The translations under genes and the position numbers were made by a program. Source: Powellomyces hirtus (Eukaryota; Chytridiomycota; Chytridiomycetes; Spizellomycetales; Powellomycetaceae). Taken from it: 64,000 nucleotides of DNA. The notes beneath the pieces were generated by a model. The model did no database searches. It was not told the DNA's origin and saw only the letters and a program-made list of their open reading frames with translations. Positions 11,155 through 22,990 of the stretch are shown here, in pieces (position 1 is the stretch's first letter; the number at the start of each line of letters is the position of its first letter). The stretch covers positions 496,001 through 560,000 of the forward strand of contig JAHLKG010000008.1 in assembly GCA_025526995.1 (NCBI GenBank). Direction: 5' to 3'.

Positions 11155-11904
11155 CTACAATTCCAAGACAGATCTTGCTACCGGTGTGCTACTGTAATAG
11201 GCTTGACAATTCAATAATACTCGCAATAATCGTCGAAGTCTTCCTCCGCCTCCGTCGTCAGTCACATCACTATCGGTATTTGCAGCTCGCTCAACAGCGT
11301 CGCCCTTTCGCCAGCGGTCCAAACCCGCTCTCTGTTTGGTCGCGAGTACGAATCGCTGCTCGCACGCAGCCCTTATCACATTCCTTTTCTTCCATTTGAA
11401 AATCGCTGGAAGAGAAACGATGTATAACACTGCGGTGTACACTTTGTCGCTATCTTTCGTCTCAGCCTTGAATTCACCGAGGAGTATCAAATACAAGAGC
11501 TTGAAAGCTGAATCGCGCGCCTTTGACTTGTCTCCTCGATATGTGAAACCGAATAGGGAGAAGGACTTGCCGGCTTTTAGGTCGTCGAAGATCTTGTCCA
11601 AAGCTTGCCCGTGCAGAATGTCAACCTGAAGAAACTCGTATCAGAGTGTTTGGTATTGAGATAGGACGGGAGGGAGGGATCTGAAGCAGTGGCGATAGCC
11701 CAGCTCGATTCCTTTAACGGCCACAGTAAAGAGAGGGATGGGACCAGAAACAATCTCTGTAAATTGCTGTTCGGCCATGCCAAAGAAGCTGACGAAAGAT
11801 GATAAGTAGGGTATCTTGGAGACGTCGAGCTTGTAGCTCACATCGCCTACTTTGATGGCCCGGCGTGATCCCGTTTGAGCTATAGACCTTTGAGACCAAC
11901 CCAT
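11155..11904 (-). pseudogene. Fungal BTB/POZ-like protein gene interrupted by one in-frame TGA
   Basis: Reading from ATG 11904 gives IKVGDVSYKLDVSKIPYLSSF, SGPIPLFTVAVKGIELGYRH and LPPVLSQYQTL, then TGA at 11641-11643. The very same frame then resumes with YEFLQVDILHGQALDKIFDD, SKARDSAFKLLYLILLGEF, YIVSLPAIFKWKKRNVIRAA and QRFVLATKQRAGL, ending at 11155. Both parts belong to one fungal family with a BTB-like fold in which the segment around the TGA is continuous (established from family memory, not a search). The TGA sits where homologues usually have a Cys-containing turn. No GT donor nearby allows it to be spliced out. Options are a recent nonsense mutation, an assembly error or readthrough. 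About 249 residues if read through. The function of the family is unknown. Confidence 0.6.
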
Positions 11905-12100
11905 TCAAGTCTAACAGTTGCTGTCAGAAAGACGAGTCTGATAAGCCAATACTAAACATAGGTACGCCGTAACAGAGAGGTTCAGACATAACAGCAAGGA
12001 GGGGTACAGAGGAAACACAGAACAAAGAGTCTAGCTCCAAATATACATGAAAAAAATGATGAAAATAATTGCTAAACGGACATGTAATAATGTGTCTACT

Positions 12101-13686
12101 CTAGTCCGCGTCATCCTCCGACGGGGTTGCATCCGCATCCGTGAGTTGAGACTTTGATCTCAGCGTAGCCGATCCACCGACGGTGGGGCGGGTGTTGTTG
12201 CATACCGCACCATCAAAGTCGCAGCCGATCTTGCCCGCGACGAGAGATTTGAACTGGTCGAGCGGGCACGGGTCCGTGCAGCCAGGGAGGGTGACGGGTG
12301 TTTCGTCAGAAAAGATGCGAATGGAAAGGGATGGGTTGGTGGTGGTGGAGTTTGCGGTGGGTGGGCATTCGGAGAGTTCAAAGAGGACGTTTGCGGAAAA
12401 GGGTGCGAAATCAGCGGCCCTAAATACCCGAGAAGCGATCTGGGCGTCGGTAAAGTTGGCAGCCAGTGTGTCTCTGAACAGACCGAGTGTGGTAAGAAGG
12501 GGAGCCAGGGTTTCGGCGTGACCAAACTTAAAGTGAGCGTTCAGGGCATCCGAGGAGCCGTTGATTTTCTTGTCCATGTTAGTCGTGACGGTTGTGAGAA
12601 GCGAGCAACCCATCTGCTCGGCCACGGGCATGCCGTAGGAGCGTTCAAACCAGAACGCGAGGTCGGATCCATAGTTGGAAAGTTCGAGTTCTTCCGCGGA
12701 GAACAAGGAGCAGAATCCATCGTTTTTGCCCTGGATCGTGTTCTCGAACGAGCACAGGCTAAACATTTGTTCGACGTCAGCGAGGCTGAGGTTCGGGAAA
12801 CCGATATGTGCGGCTAGGCGGTCACGGATAGCCGGGAACCGCAGCTTCACAAAGTCTTCACCAGGTTCTTCCCCCGCTTTCTCACGCCGTTCTCTTTCAT
12901 CCACATTTTTCTTACAGCTATCATGAGGGCGGAGATCAGAGTCAATGTGTTCCGGCAACACCGACGCTTCGATCTGCTTGCGGGCCGCAACGAGCTCCGC
13001 AGCGTTGGAGAGCATGCCCTTCTGGAAGGCTTCCCCCGACGAGATGGTGCGGGAGATGTTGGTGGCTTGCCAGGAGAACTGCGAGGCGTCGTTCAGGAGC
13101 GTGGGATAGCGTGCTTTGAGGCGCTGCGCGAGTTGGAGTTGGTCCAGCGCGCCCTGGGTGGTCAGCATCCCAGCCATGGACGTGTTGCACATGAGACTGA
13201 AGTTGGAGAGGAACTGGTATTGTGGTGCCGGAGCAATGTAGGAGGCAAAGTCTTTCTTCAAGGCCGCGTGTTTTTTCAAATTGCCTGCGAGAAAAAGAGA
13301 GTGAGACATAACATCAGTACTTTTGAGCACAAAGGTCGAGAGCCCGTGCGCGTGTACAACAACGTACTCTGGGTCGGATTCCTCGTCCCATGTCTCGCAA
13401 CCAGTTGTATCTGGATGACCTTGCACGTTGACGGGGTACTCGGGTTCCCACACCGACTGCTCGCCGCCTTCTCAGGCGCCGATGTCGATGCAACAGGCGG
13501 TAGACCAACTCCATCCGGGATGTTGTACCGCGACTTTGTGCTCAATTTCAAATCCTGTCCCGCAGACGCACTCCCAAGCACCGGTAGGTGGTCATCCACC
13601 ACCGGAGTCGCAAACTGCTCCAGTGGGCCTGCCTGCACCCCAGCTGCAGCGCACAGCGCGAACACGGCAAGGGAGGTCGATTTCAT
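12101..13686 (-). CDS. Secreted histidine acid phosphatase, MINPP/phytase family
   Basis: Two exons, 13368-13686 and 12101-13284, give 500 residues. The start at 13686 yields a good signal peptide (MKSTSLAVFALCAAAGVQA, residues 1-19); an upstream in-frame ATG at 13779 would bury it. The phosphate-binding motif RHGTRNP is at residues 98-104, just before the intron, and the proton-donor motif HAE occurs near residue 360 (KFGHAETLAPL). HAE rather than HD places it with multiple inositol polyphosphate phosphatases. These remove phosphates from inositol phosphates including phytate, in the secretory pathway or outside the cell. The C-terminus is acidic (PSEDDAD) with no visible TM segment or retention signal. 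Divergent from the PP2C gene across a 1.4-kb spacer. Phosphate regulation is possible but not shown. Confidence 0.9.
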
Positions 13687-15073
13687 GTCGGCGTAACTGG
13701 CCTCATCGATGGGGCATACGCAGAACGAAGGGGAGGAGGAGAAGGAGTAGAAACTTGGAGATGACTGGAGAGCCAGCACCGGACGGTGCAGAGATAACGC
13801 CGTGTCTATGTTGATTTATTTCTTCGCGGCACCATTCACGAGGCGGCTTCTTTCCTCACACGCGCACACACACACACTGGGCGTCCGAGCAACGTTCTGT
13901 TCGCCTCAAAGAAGTGTGAGGTGAGGTGAGAGAATTGGCTCCCGGCTGGTCCCTATGAAATAATAGGTTGAGGGAAATAACAGTATCGTATGCGCGCGAA
14001 GGGTCCGGTTCGGAAGAGGGAGACGATCGTTTTTTCTGTTCTGCGCAGGGTTACCGAAAAACAATGAATAAAAAATACTGTGGCTGGCCAGCTCTCTTGC
14101 TTCTTCAAATGCTCACGGCCAGGCTCTAGGCGTGCGTGCGTGCGTCCCAAATCATGCACAGTAGACTGTCGCAATAGATACATATCAAGCAAGCATGCAC
14201 GCACCCGTTCTCCGATGCACGTTCCACCTTCGCCATCAACGACACAAGTGTGCCAAGTGTGGCCGAGGGTTCAAGAGAGTGTGACGTTTCGTCGGCGCAA
14301 CGCGTCGCGTTCTTTCCATAACCCTGGCGTCTAGTCCATTCGTTCTCTCGTTGGTCCTGTGGCTTCTATTTGTTGTTATTATCGATATTCTTTGCATAGT
14401 TCTACTTTCTTTTCCGGCGATCCAAAAAGAAGTCCAGAGAGTTGCAGTCCACGCTTCTGGGTAGTTTTTATCTGTTTGCCTGTTGACCACGCACCACTTG
14501 CGTCTGACAAGAAATCATCCCGGAGAGCAAATTAACGGATGTCACATTCAGGCCATGCGTCGTGATCCAACGGTCCTCGGGAATCCCATGGGACGAGCGA
14601 TTAAGCAAGCATGTGCGGGGCCAGGTAATTTTGATCTTGGACTTGGAGAGTTGCAGAGCAGGAAACAGAGATTGTTTGATGCGGTGGTTGTGCATAGGCG
14701 CTTAATCCGCAGCGTCCGCTATGTAAATGCCAGAACAATGACATTTTTGTCCATCAACAGTGTCGCATCACATCTGTTGAACCAAGGCATCATGAAATCA
14801 CAATCTATATGTTTGGTGCAGCGAAAGTAGTGCATTTACTGTACTGTATGCAGCTTTGTGTTTTACAGTACATCGCCCATCCTGGCGCGAATGAAAGAAA
14901 GACTGATGGAAGAAGAATCGTAATACGCGATTGTCCAAAATTCCAGAACATGCAATTTTGACAGGTTTTGCCAAAGTCACTCCTCCGCCAACCGACCATC
15001 CAGCCCAGTCAACTCCCTTCCGCCAATCCATAGAATACAGCACATTCTTTTGACAGATAGATTGCCGCGTTAG
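13687..15073. other. Divergent intergenic region with CA repeat
   Basis: Separates the phosphatase and PP2C genes. It contains a (CA)n run at about 13863-13877 and a GCGTGCGTGCGTGCGT stretch near 14130. No tRNA, snoRNA or supported coding frame was found. Confidence 0.5.
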
Positions 15074-16970
15074 ATGATCACCGCCTACCGTTTCTTATCG
15101 TCGTCCTGGACGCCCCGGAAAGCAGCCAACCTTATCGTCGGCAGCACCGGCATCCTCCGCTCTTCCCAAGCGGCGCTCCTAGCCCACCACAACGTCCGGC
15201 TATCCAGCAGCGGCGGCGGTGGTAGCTCTAAACTCGACACTGGGAATTTGCAGATTGCATTACGAGTGGGGGCCATTGGTGCATGCGCCGGGGTCATGTA
15301 CTACGTCACCCGCCCGTCCGCGCCCGCAGCTGGGCCAGAGAAGAACCAGATTCCGTCGCAGTTGATGGGTGAACCGCTCAGCGATGAACACACCACGGCG
15401 TATTTGAGGCAGAAGGAGAAAGCATACAGTTTTACTTTGGACGGCTTGACGGCTAATGACAAGGTGGAGGAGAAAAAGAAGGGCGGGTTGTTTGGATGGG
15501 TGGATAAGGGGGTGGCTGCGGAAGCGGGACCGGTGACGACAGAGCCGACGCCGATTGTTGCGTACCATACGAATCAAGTTGCGAGTAATAGTCCAGTTGA
15601 GGATTACCATAGCGAAAATCGGCTGAAGAACGGGGTTATATTGGGGTGCGTGTTGAAGAAAATGACATATGCAGAGACTCCAGTTCTAGGCGATGATGAA
15701 TCGATAATGAGACTGACATCAAGGGGGTTTTTCTACTCTTCAGCATATATGACGGTCACGGAGGCACCGAATGCGCAAACGCCCTTTCTCAGTACCTCGG
15801 CGCCTACGTCGGCAAGGCGCTCTCCGAGCTTCCAGTACTTCCTGCAGACAAACGTGCAGGCGGCCGCAAAGCGCAGGTGGTCGGTGCTCTGAAGGCCGCC
15901 TTCCAAAAGATGGACTACGACATCATCAACGGCGCCATCGACCTGGACCAAGCAACACCGTACGCGGACCGCGTCGCCGAAATGCGCTCTGTCCTGCGTC
16001 CCGCCATTGCGGGGTCGTGTGCTATCGTTGCGTACATGGAGGGCAACAACCTGTATATTGCGTGCACGGGTGATAGTAGGGCGGTGGTTGCCCGACGACG
16101 TGGCGACGGCAGTTACGAGGCTGTGGAATTGAGTCAGGATCAGACAACGGCGAATCCGGCTGAATATGCGCGTCTGATGGAGGAGCACCCGAACGAGCAG
16201 GGGGTCGTGTCGAGAGGAAGGGTGTTGGGCGGATTGATGCCAACACGAGCCTTTGGTAAGAACGACAACATTCAATCATTTACATGAATCTATTGTGGTC
16301 TGAGTCTTGAACTGACATCTCCAACCGGATGACAGGTGATTCGCGCTACAAATGGCTGCAAACCGAAAAGGACGTGCTGGGCATGAAGTCCACACCCACC
16401 TACCTCACCCCACCTTACGTGACCGCCGAGCCGGAAGTCACCTACTACCACCTCGACCCAACCGCCGACAAGTCCCTCATCATCGCCACCGACGGCATCT
16501 GGGACTGTCTGAGCAGCGAGCAAGCGGTCGACCTGATCGGGGGTTACATGCAGCGCCATAAGCTTGTCCCGGATGCCCCCACCGTCGGCACCAGTCTCAT
16601 GGACCCCGACACGCGTGCAGGCGACCAGTGGGAATGGAAGGACGATAATGCGGCTACACATCTGATCCGTAATGCCATTGGAAGAGGCGACCCGCAACTG
16701 TTGGCGAAACTCGTCCGTATACCGGCACCTTACAGCCGACGGGTTAGAGACGATATGACGGTTAATGTTGTATTTTTCTCGTCGGAACCGCAAGTGGAGA
16801 TGGAGGGAACGAAATTGGTTGCTAGCGCGGCTTCAACGCCTGCTGCTGCTGCTGGTGCTGGTTTGGAAATTCCGCTAGAGCCGGTTGATTTGACCAAAGC
16901 TGGGCAGAAGGTACCACGGTTCCAACAATGGGTCAAGGCACTGCAAAAGCAGAGAACGTCGCATCTCTGA
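15074..16970 (+). CDS. PTC5: Mitochondrial PP2C phosphatase, Ptc5 / pyruvate dehydrogenase phosphatase type
   Basis: Three exons (15074-15645, 15744-16255, 16336-16970) encode 572 residues. The N-terminus is basic and Ser-rich, fitting a mitochondrial presequence, and is followed by a hydrophobic segment (ALRVGAIGACAGVMYYV, about residues 57-75). PP2C motifs occur in order: PVEDYHSE near 175, GIYDGHGG at 191-198, TGDSRAVVAR near 300, IIATDGIWDCLS near 412 and RDDMTVNVV near 500; the Asp residues of these bind the two metal ions. The long insert in the catalytic domain and the membrane anchor match yeast Ptc5, which dephosphorylates the pyruvate dehydrogenase E1 alpha subunit. Substrate assignment is by family. 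The first intron lies just before DGHGG. Confidence 0.92.
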
Positions 16971-19900
16971 GTTTTGTATTTTCTGTACACCCCCACTCTT
17001 TATTTCATGGATGGGAATACAAATAACATGTATACAGACGTCAACTGTTAGGGGTTAATCAGAGCACCCAACAGGCGACCTGTAACCTGACATCCTGACC
17101 ACTACACCGGCTCACCGTTGCTAGCCTTTCCGTCACGGACCTCTTGTACAAATATCTGCCCCCTTGATTGCTTGATATGCGAATTCGTTATTCCGCCCGT
17201 GCATTTGTTGTACTTTTCATTTCATTGCCCCCCTTGTCATCACCCGGTCAGATCCGTTATTATGGATGGGGATCCATCAGTAAATCAATGGAAAGTGGTT
17301 TGCGCGTTTGTTTTTTTGCATTCTGGAATGACAGGGAGCACAACATGTGAATTCTCGTGGTTCAAGCTATTTGTTCGCCCGGCTGGGATGTGAATGAGCA
17401 TTGGCGCCCATATTCGTCAAAGTGATCGTCGCCTGGGGATGATTGTCGGCTGAGCGGGGATGCTGTCCATGTGTGTCCCCTATTTCCATGTTTATTTCCA
17501 TTCAAGTTGATCCCCACCGATGCTGTCAAGTCTTGCAAGAGTGCGGTCGTATCCACCCACGAATGCCGACATGAAACATGTACGCGCTTGAACCTTTCCC
17601 CCCATTCCGAACTCCGACGTCCGACCAATGCTTACGCGATTCTCGATCGTTAGTCCAGCCCTGACGAATTTTGTATCGATAGAAATGATGATGAAGGAGC
17701 CTTTTTTTTCGCTGTACCTGTGCGCGGAGTTCAAGGGCCCCCTTTGCTTGTACTATCTGTCATAAATCGATTTTAACGGGTACTTTACCGACAAGCAGGC
17801 CTGTGCGCATTCTTAGGCTTAACTTGCCAGTGCATGGCTTTCCATTTGCGGCATGGCTTTCCACTTCCAAACCGTATCGCACTGGTTTATGTGCAAAAGG
17901 GCCACGCCCAACTTGAGTAGTGAGGCAGGGGCTCCTTCCCGCTCACGCCAAGCAATGTTTTTGGTTGACGCAATGTTCTGGCTCTCGTCATTGTTATGAC
18001 AGTGTCACTTGACCAAGGGGAGGAACGATCCATTGTGCACCATCCACACCCAAACAAAAAAAAGCAAAAAAAAATAAAATAAAAAAATCTAAGGGACGTG
18101 AGGTTCCGCCATGAAGCAGGAAATTCTGACAGCGAGTGCGTTTTTTGTGACCAATGAGAAGGGATACTTTTCTTTGCCTTCCGCCTGATTTGTAGATTCT
18201 CTTGTATTTCTCTTACTGTTTTTTTTTTTCTTTGGTTTGCATGGGTCACGTTCGGTTCTCTCTGAAAGTATGCGACCGTGGAGCAGGACGGACGTCGGTC
18301 AGCTTTGACGGGGGGCGCGGGAGCGAAGGGATGATGTCCGCGTGGCGCAGATTGGGCTGTACAGTCTACAAATTGGCTCTGTAAGCGTGATGAGCGAGTG
18401 CGAGTGTAGAATTGCAGTGGAGCCACAACCCACCCGCTCCTGCTATTAGTTGTAGTCGTTGAGTGCTTGGCCGCTGTCCAAGTTGATGATCCATCCATCC
18501 CCAATTGACGTACGGTGTAAGGTTAAGCGTATTCGTAGCGCCGACATCTTGGTACAGTGGTTCCGAATTCTTGGGGATATGTGGGGGGGATGCGACGGAC
18601 GTGGCGCAGAAGCGCGCTGAGCCTCCTTCGGTCCATCGGGCTGTGCGATGGCCAACTTGCAAACTTGACTGCCCCAGTTGCCTAATTGGGCAGATGAAGA
18701 ACTGCTGAGCGAAAGAAAGAAGAAAAAACAACTCCCCCAGTGCAGGAGTGAAGACAGACAGGCACTGCACGCATGACCAGGAAAATAGGCGGATGCGGAT
18801 GTACGAGCGGATGTCACCTTCCTGAAGTGAGTGGGGATAGTGATGATGATGATGATTTTGACTCATTATCGATACTACGCCTACGAACAGAACCGCCTGC
18901 CCCTCCGCGCTACCCAATTCCCAAGTGATGATGATTGCCATGTTGCCCCGATGGGTCGGTTGGTTGGGGTTGGGGGGTTTGTGTGGTTGGCTGTTGGGTT
19001 ATCCGGCAATCCGGAATGGCCCAATCTGAATTTTACTGCGCCTGTGCGTTCGTGGGCGTCCGCGGATGGACCGCCGAGGTTGTCGACTGAAAGAGCGTCA
19101 CGCACTCTCCCCAAATGGAAAATGGAAACGGCAGGCAGAGGCTGGCTGGGTTGACTGTAGCAAGTCCCATCGCTCAGCAAAGTCACTAGTAGTACTTGCT
19201 CGTTGTGTGAGTGACTACTGACTACATGCATGCCCTGCCCCCCCTCGCGTTTTTTTTTATGCCATTGTGTTGCGCTGCCTGTGTTTCGGCGCTCATTCTT
19301 TTTCCCATTATTTCATTTGCTCTTTTTTTTTTTTCTCCTTAGCCCAGGCAGTCCAGTCCAGGCAGTGAAGTCAGCCTGTCAGCCAGCCAGTTTGCCCCCC
19401 CTTTGTTCCCCTCCAGTGCGCGCGTCTGCCGCTTCCCCCCTCGTGAGCACTTTTCAGCGTGGGTTTTCGGGGACCCCAAGAATACAAGAATCCCAACGAG
19501 TTCAGGAAAGAAAGGACACAGAAGGAGGAGCTATTGCATCCCGCCCCCAGTTTTTACAAACAAACCCAGGACCCGCTCGCTCATCCCCAACTGGCGCTGA
19601 CCAGACTGACCGCATTGTCGACGACCAAAAAACTCGCCAAAGCTGCATGCGGTCACACAAGTAGCGCAACCCGACCATCCACCCCGAAGCGTGATATACC
19701 ACCCCCCACTCATCCCCCCCTCTCCTCCCACCACCAACACCACACCACATTCCACACGTTTATTATCCACACCCAACCTCGCCCGCCCCCCTCGCTCCTT
19801 TCCTTCCCCTTTTCGCTCTTTTTGCCCTCCGCTCTGCATTGCCTGCCGCACAACCTGCCGCACGCATCGCATCGCCATCGCACACCAACGCATCTGCTTT

Positions 19901-20009
19901 AGGCTGCTGTGCTTGTGCTGGGACACAACGCCCAACTAGCCTTGCCGCACCCCGCATGCATTAGGCGTTTTGTAGACTCGCTTGTCTCGCACTCCTCCGT
20001 TCCTGATAC
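16971..20009. other. Three-kilobase gene-poor region upstream of the FAR1-type regulator
   Basis: The longest gene-free stretch of the window. It holds homopolymer A tracts (about 18055-18090), a small tandem duplication of GCATGGCTTTCCA (about 17832-17865), an inverted tRNA-like degenerate segment near 17050-17117, and pyrimidine-rich sequence with short upstream open frames (about 19230-19950) directly before the ATG at 20010. The latter looks like a long transcribed leader. No conserved protein is encoded on either strand as far as I can read. Confidence 0.55.
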
Positions 20010-22329
20010 ATGCCAACAACAACCATGGTCTCAGTAGCAAGCTCTCATTCTACCCTCCTGTCGGCGTACAGCGAGCATACTGGGGACGATTGCTCCGATA
20101 TGGTGAGTTTTGACAGCTGCGCAGTTCATGTTCATCGATTGCGGTCTGTGCCAAGATGGCGCGCCGTGTCTGTCGTGTCGATCTGGACATCTTGCCATGT
20201 ATTCCCAAAAGGCGCTGGTCTCATGGTCGACCGACACACTTTGCCAAGAACGGGTCGTTGTCAAATGGTTGATAAACATCATTTCTATGAATTATACAAC
20301 TGACTCCATTCTTCTGAATAGCTGCAGAATTCCGCGGGACATTTCAACAACAACGCATTGATAACGCATGACTACGGGATGGAAGAAGGTGATGGCAGTC
20401 CACAGTATGGGAACAAGTTGCTCGAAGAGAGCGACTTTGCCTCTCAGTTCGAAGGGCTTTCCGCTCGCAGCGACATCACGTCGCCAACTCCGCCGCACGA
20501 GAGCCGACCAATTTCCTCTGTTTCTCATTTGATAACTTCGCCTACCCGACTGTCTCCTCACAATTCATACTCTCAACATTCCCACACACACTCCCAACAA
20601 GACCAACCTCACCCCCTTCACCAGCATCACCACCATCAACCCCAATCGCACTCTCACACGGACCTGTCGCACAATCCGCATCAACAGCCATCTCCATCAC
20701 ACCCACCACAGCAACACTCGTTAACACAGCAGCAGAATCACGCATCGTTGTCGCACGAAAACCATGGCAATGACGGCGTTGAGGTCGGATACGAAGCCGA
20801 TCTCAGTCAGCTCAAGTCAGAGCCAGAGTTGGACGAGTCAGACTTCATGTCCAGAGTTACCCACGCGGCATCTCTCTCGAACGTCCACGCGGTTCCGAGC
20901 ATGGTGGACATGATTGATCCAGGGTCGGTGCCCTCCTCTGCTCATTCTCACCATCAACCATTGCTGTCGCAGCAATCACAGCAGCAACAGCAGCAAGGCC
21001 ATCGACACGATGCGTTTTCACCTTATACGACACCGGTCACTCACGCTGGCGGCGACTCCTCCAACTCTATGAACATGCTGCCAACTCTACCCAGTCGACA
21101 ACCGCGCTCTCGAGCGCAAACGTTCCATTTTGGAAGCCACCTGTCGTACAACCAACCCACCACCTTCCCTCATCCCATTTACACTTATCCTCCTTACTCT
21201 GACCGCATGTCATATAATTCCCTGTCTCCCTATGATACCCTGCCACCGCTTGCAACAGTCCCAGAACATTCCATCCCGGCGATGGCCCCTTCGTCGACTT
21301 CCCAGCTTTCTCAGCAAGACCAGATGTTCACACTCCAGCCGCCTCAATTCTCGTCCGAAGACAGATTGATTCAAATTCGCCAACAACACCAGCATTTCTC
21401 GTTCCAAGATCAAACCGACCCATCTCAGACACTTGGTGGTGGACGACGATCTCCTGTGTCTATGGGAGCCACGCGGCAACGAAGCAGCAGTGACCAAATA
21501 TCGCGACCTAGCCCGCTGCTAGTAGACAACAATGCACTGCACCGTAGGTCCTCGGTTATGGGCTACAGTGGTTCCGGATCAATGGTCACGCCGACCGGAA
21601 CCCCAACTCCTGAGAGCTATGATCCGCAGCTGATGCACTCGTCGGGATTGATGATGAATGGTTCCATCGGAGCGATGGGCGACCAAATGCACGCTTCGCA
21701 CATGGGTTACGGATCTGGGTACCTCAACCCTGCCCATCTTTCCCACCCGCACACCCGCCGCCGTGCGCCTTCTGCCCCTTTGATTCCAAACTCTTACTTC
21801 CAAACTCCCGCCGCGTCTCCCACGGGCGGCTCCCCACACGATTCCCCAGTTTTCCATCATCACGGCATGCATCACCTCCCAAATGACATGCATCCTCAAA
21901 TCATGAACCCTGTTGACGAAGACTTCAAACGCCGCATTTTGCAGCTGAAGTTTGAGGAAAGAGAGATTGCCATTGACTTCCTGAAGGAGCAGGCGAAGCA
22001 GACTGGGTTCAGCGTCCTAGTTCGTACGAGTCGTCCGGACTACGTCGTCATCATCTGCAACTGCGGCCGACGCGTCAAACAGGTTGATGGCGAACGCAAA
22101 CGCAAGCGAAAGAGAAAAACGGCCATGACTGGCTGCGAGTGGCACGTCATTTTGTTTAGACGGAACATTCCAGGGTAAGCAAGATTGTGCAATCTACCCA
22201 TCGCCATCAGAAAACCACGATGTTCTAACAACACTCTTATGCTATAGAAGTACCGCTCCTCGCATGTGGGAATACCGTGCTAGCAGCAAAATGGAGCACA
22301 ACCATCCATTGGTGCTCAACGACGAGTAA
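20010..22329 (+). CDS. FAR1/WRKY-GCM1-type zinc-finger DNA-binding protein
   Basis: Exons 20010-20102, 20322-22174 and 22248-22329 encode 675 residues. Residues about 60-500 are low complexity, dominated by His, Gln, Ser and Pro, with clusters of HQHHHHQ and QQSQQQQQQ. The C-terminal ~150 residues contain REIAIDFLKEQAKQTGFSVL, RTSRPDYVVIICNCGRR, a basic run KRKRKRKT, TGCEWHVILFRR, WEYRASSKMEHNHPLVLNDE. The Cys...Cys...His-x-His order with TGC and EHNHPL is the FAR1/Aft1-like branch of the WRKY-GCM1 fold, found in plant FAR1 factors, fungal Aft/Rcs1 regulators and Mutator transposases. No transposase domain follows, so this is a transcription regulator rather than a transposon. The last intron falls between the TGC region and the HNH ligands. 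An unusually long leader precedes it. Confidence 0.83.
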
Positions 22330-22918
22330 AGCAGAAAATCGACACAACACTCTTCATCGTCCCATTCCTACTTAAATAGCAATGCCAATAGATCAGGCGC
22401 ACACACGAAGCTCCACACTCGGCTCCCACTCCCGTGAATAGTTCCCCTAGTAGGCCATTCCTGCCTCTTCCCCCCTCTTCGAATGTGTCATCCTCGGTTC
22501 CGGGGCACACACAAAATATCCCGGCCACTAATTGTGACCGAGAGCGCTTTAAGCTTGTCTTCCCGTAGCCCATCCCCCTCGCTTCGCACTACCCGGCCCC
22601 CGGCCCCTTCCCTTCTTATGTATTCACCCTTTTTTCTTTTTTCTTGTGACCTCACTTTGCGTACGATGGGGACGAATCTTTCTGAGGGGTTTCCAGAAAC
22701 AGTGAAAACATTAAATAAAAATTTGAACACCGCGCGCTGGGCGTTTGCGGCAAAAAATTAGTACACTTTGCTATTGAGATGCAGCACATGGGCTCGTGTT
22801 ACAAGTTTCCTCGAATGTGAATTGACTTGGCCGCAAAACTAACCAGGGGTGATGTGTGAGCCATTGACAAAAACAGTTACTTTCTTTATGTAAGTATTCC
22901 TCTACACGAGATTATAGA
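22330..22918. other. 3' flank of the FAR1-type gene
   Basis: Contains an AATAAA-like signal (about 22711-22718, ATTAAATAAAAATTTG), probably for polyadenylation of the upstream gene. Nothing else recognised before the tRNA. Confidence 0.5.
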
Positions 22919-22990
22919 TCCGCATTGGTCCAGTGGTCAGGATCCTACGCTTTCACCGTGGTGGCCAGGGTTCGATTCCCTGATGCGGAG
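22919..22990 (+). tRNA. tRNA-Glu (anticodon UUC)
   Basis: A 72-nt cloverleaf. The 7-bp acceptor stem TCCGCAT/ATGCGGA is followed by discriminator G. The A box is GGTCCAGTGGTCAGG, the anticodon loop is CTTTCAC giving UUC, and the B box is GGTTCGATTCC. No intron. It differs from the five CUC genes in its acceptor stem and anticodon arm. Confidence 0.95.

Noticed and set aside
17049..17117. tRNA-like segment on the minus strand (GGTGTAGTGGTCAGGATGTC)
   Set aside because: The A-box-like part is good but the TPsiC arm lacks GGTTCGANTCC and the acceptor stem does not close. At most an old tRNA relic.
18366..18941. A 191-codon minus-strand open frame in the gene-poor region
   Set aside because: Simple-sequence His run, no motif, no plausible intron structure, not in the style of coding regions nearby.
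19459..19902. A 147-codon plus-strand frame before the FAR1-type gene
   Set aside because: Pro/His/Thr-rich translation of a pyrimidine-rich leader; no frame-compatible splice to the gene at 20010 is needed.
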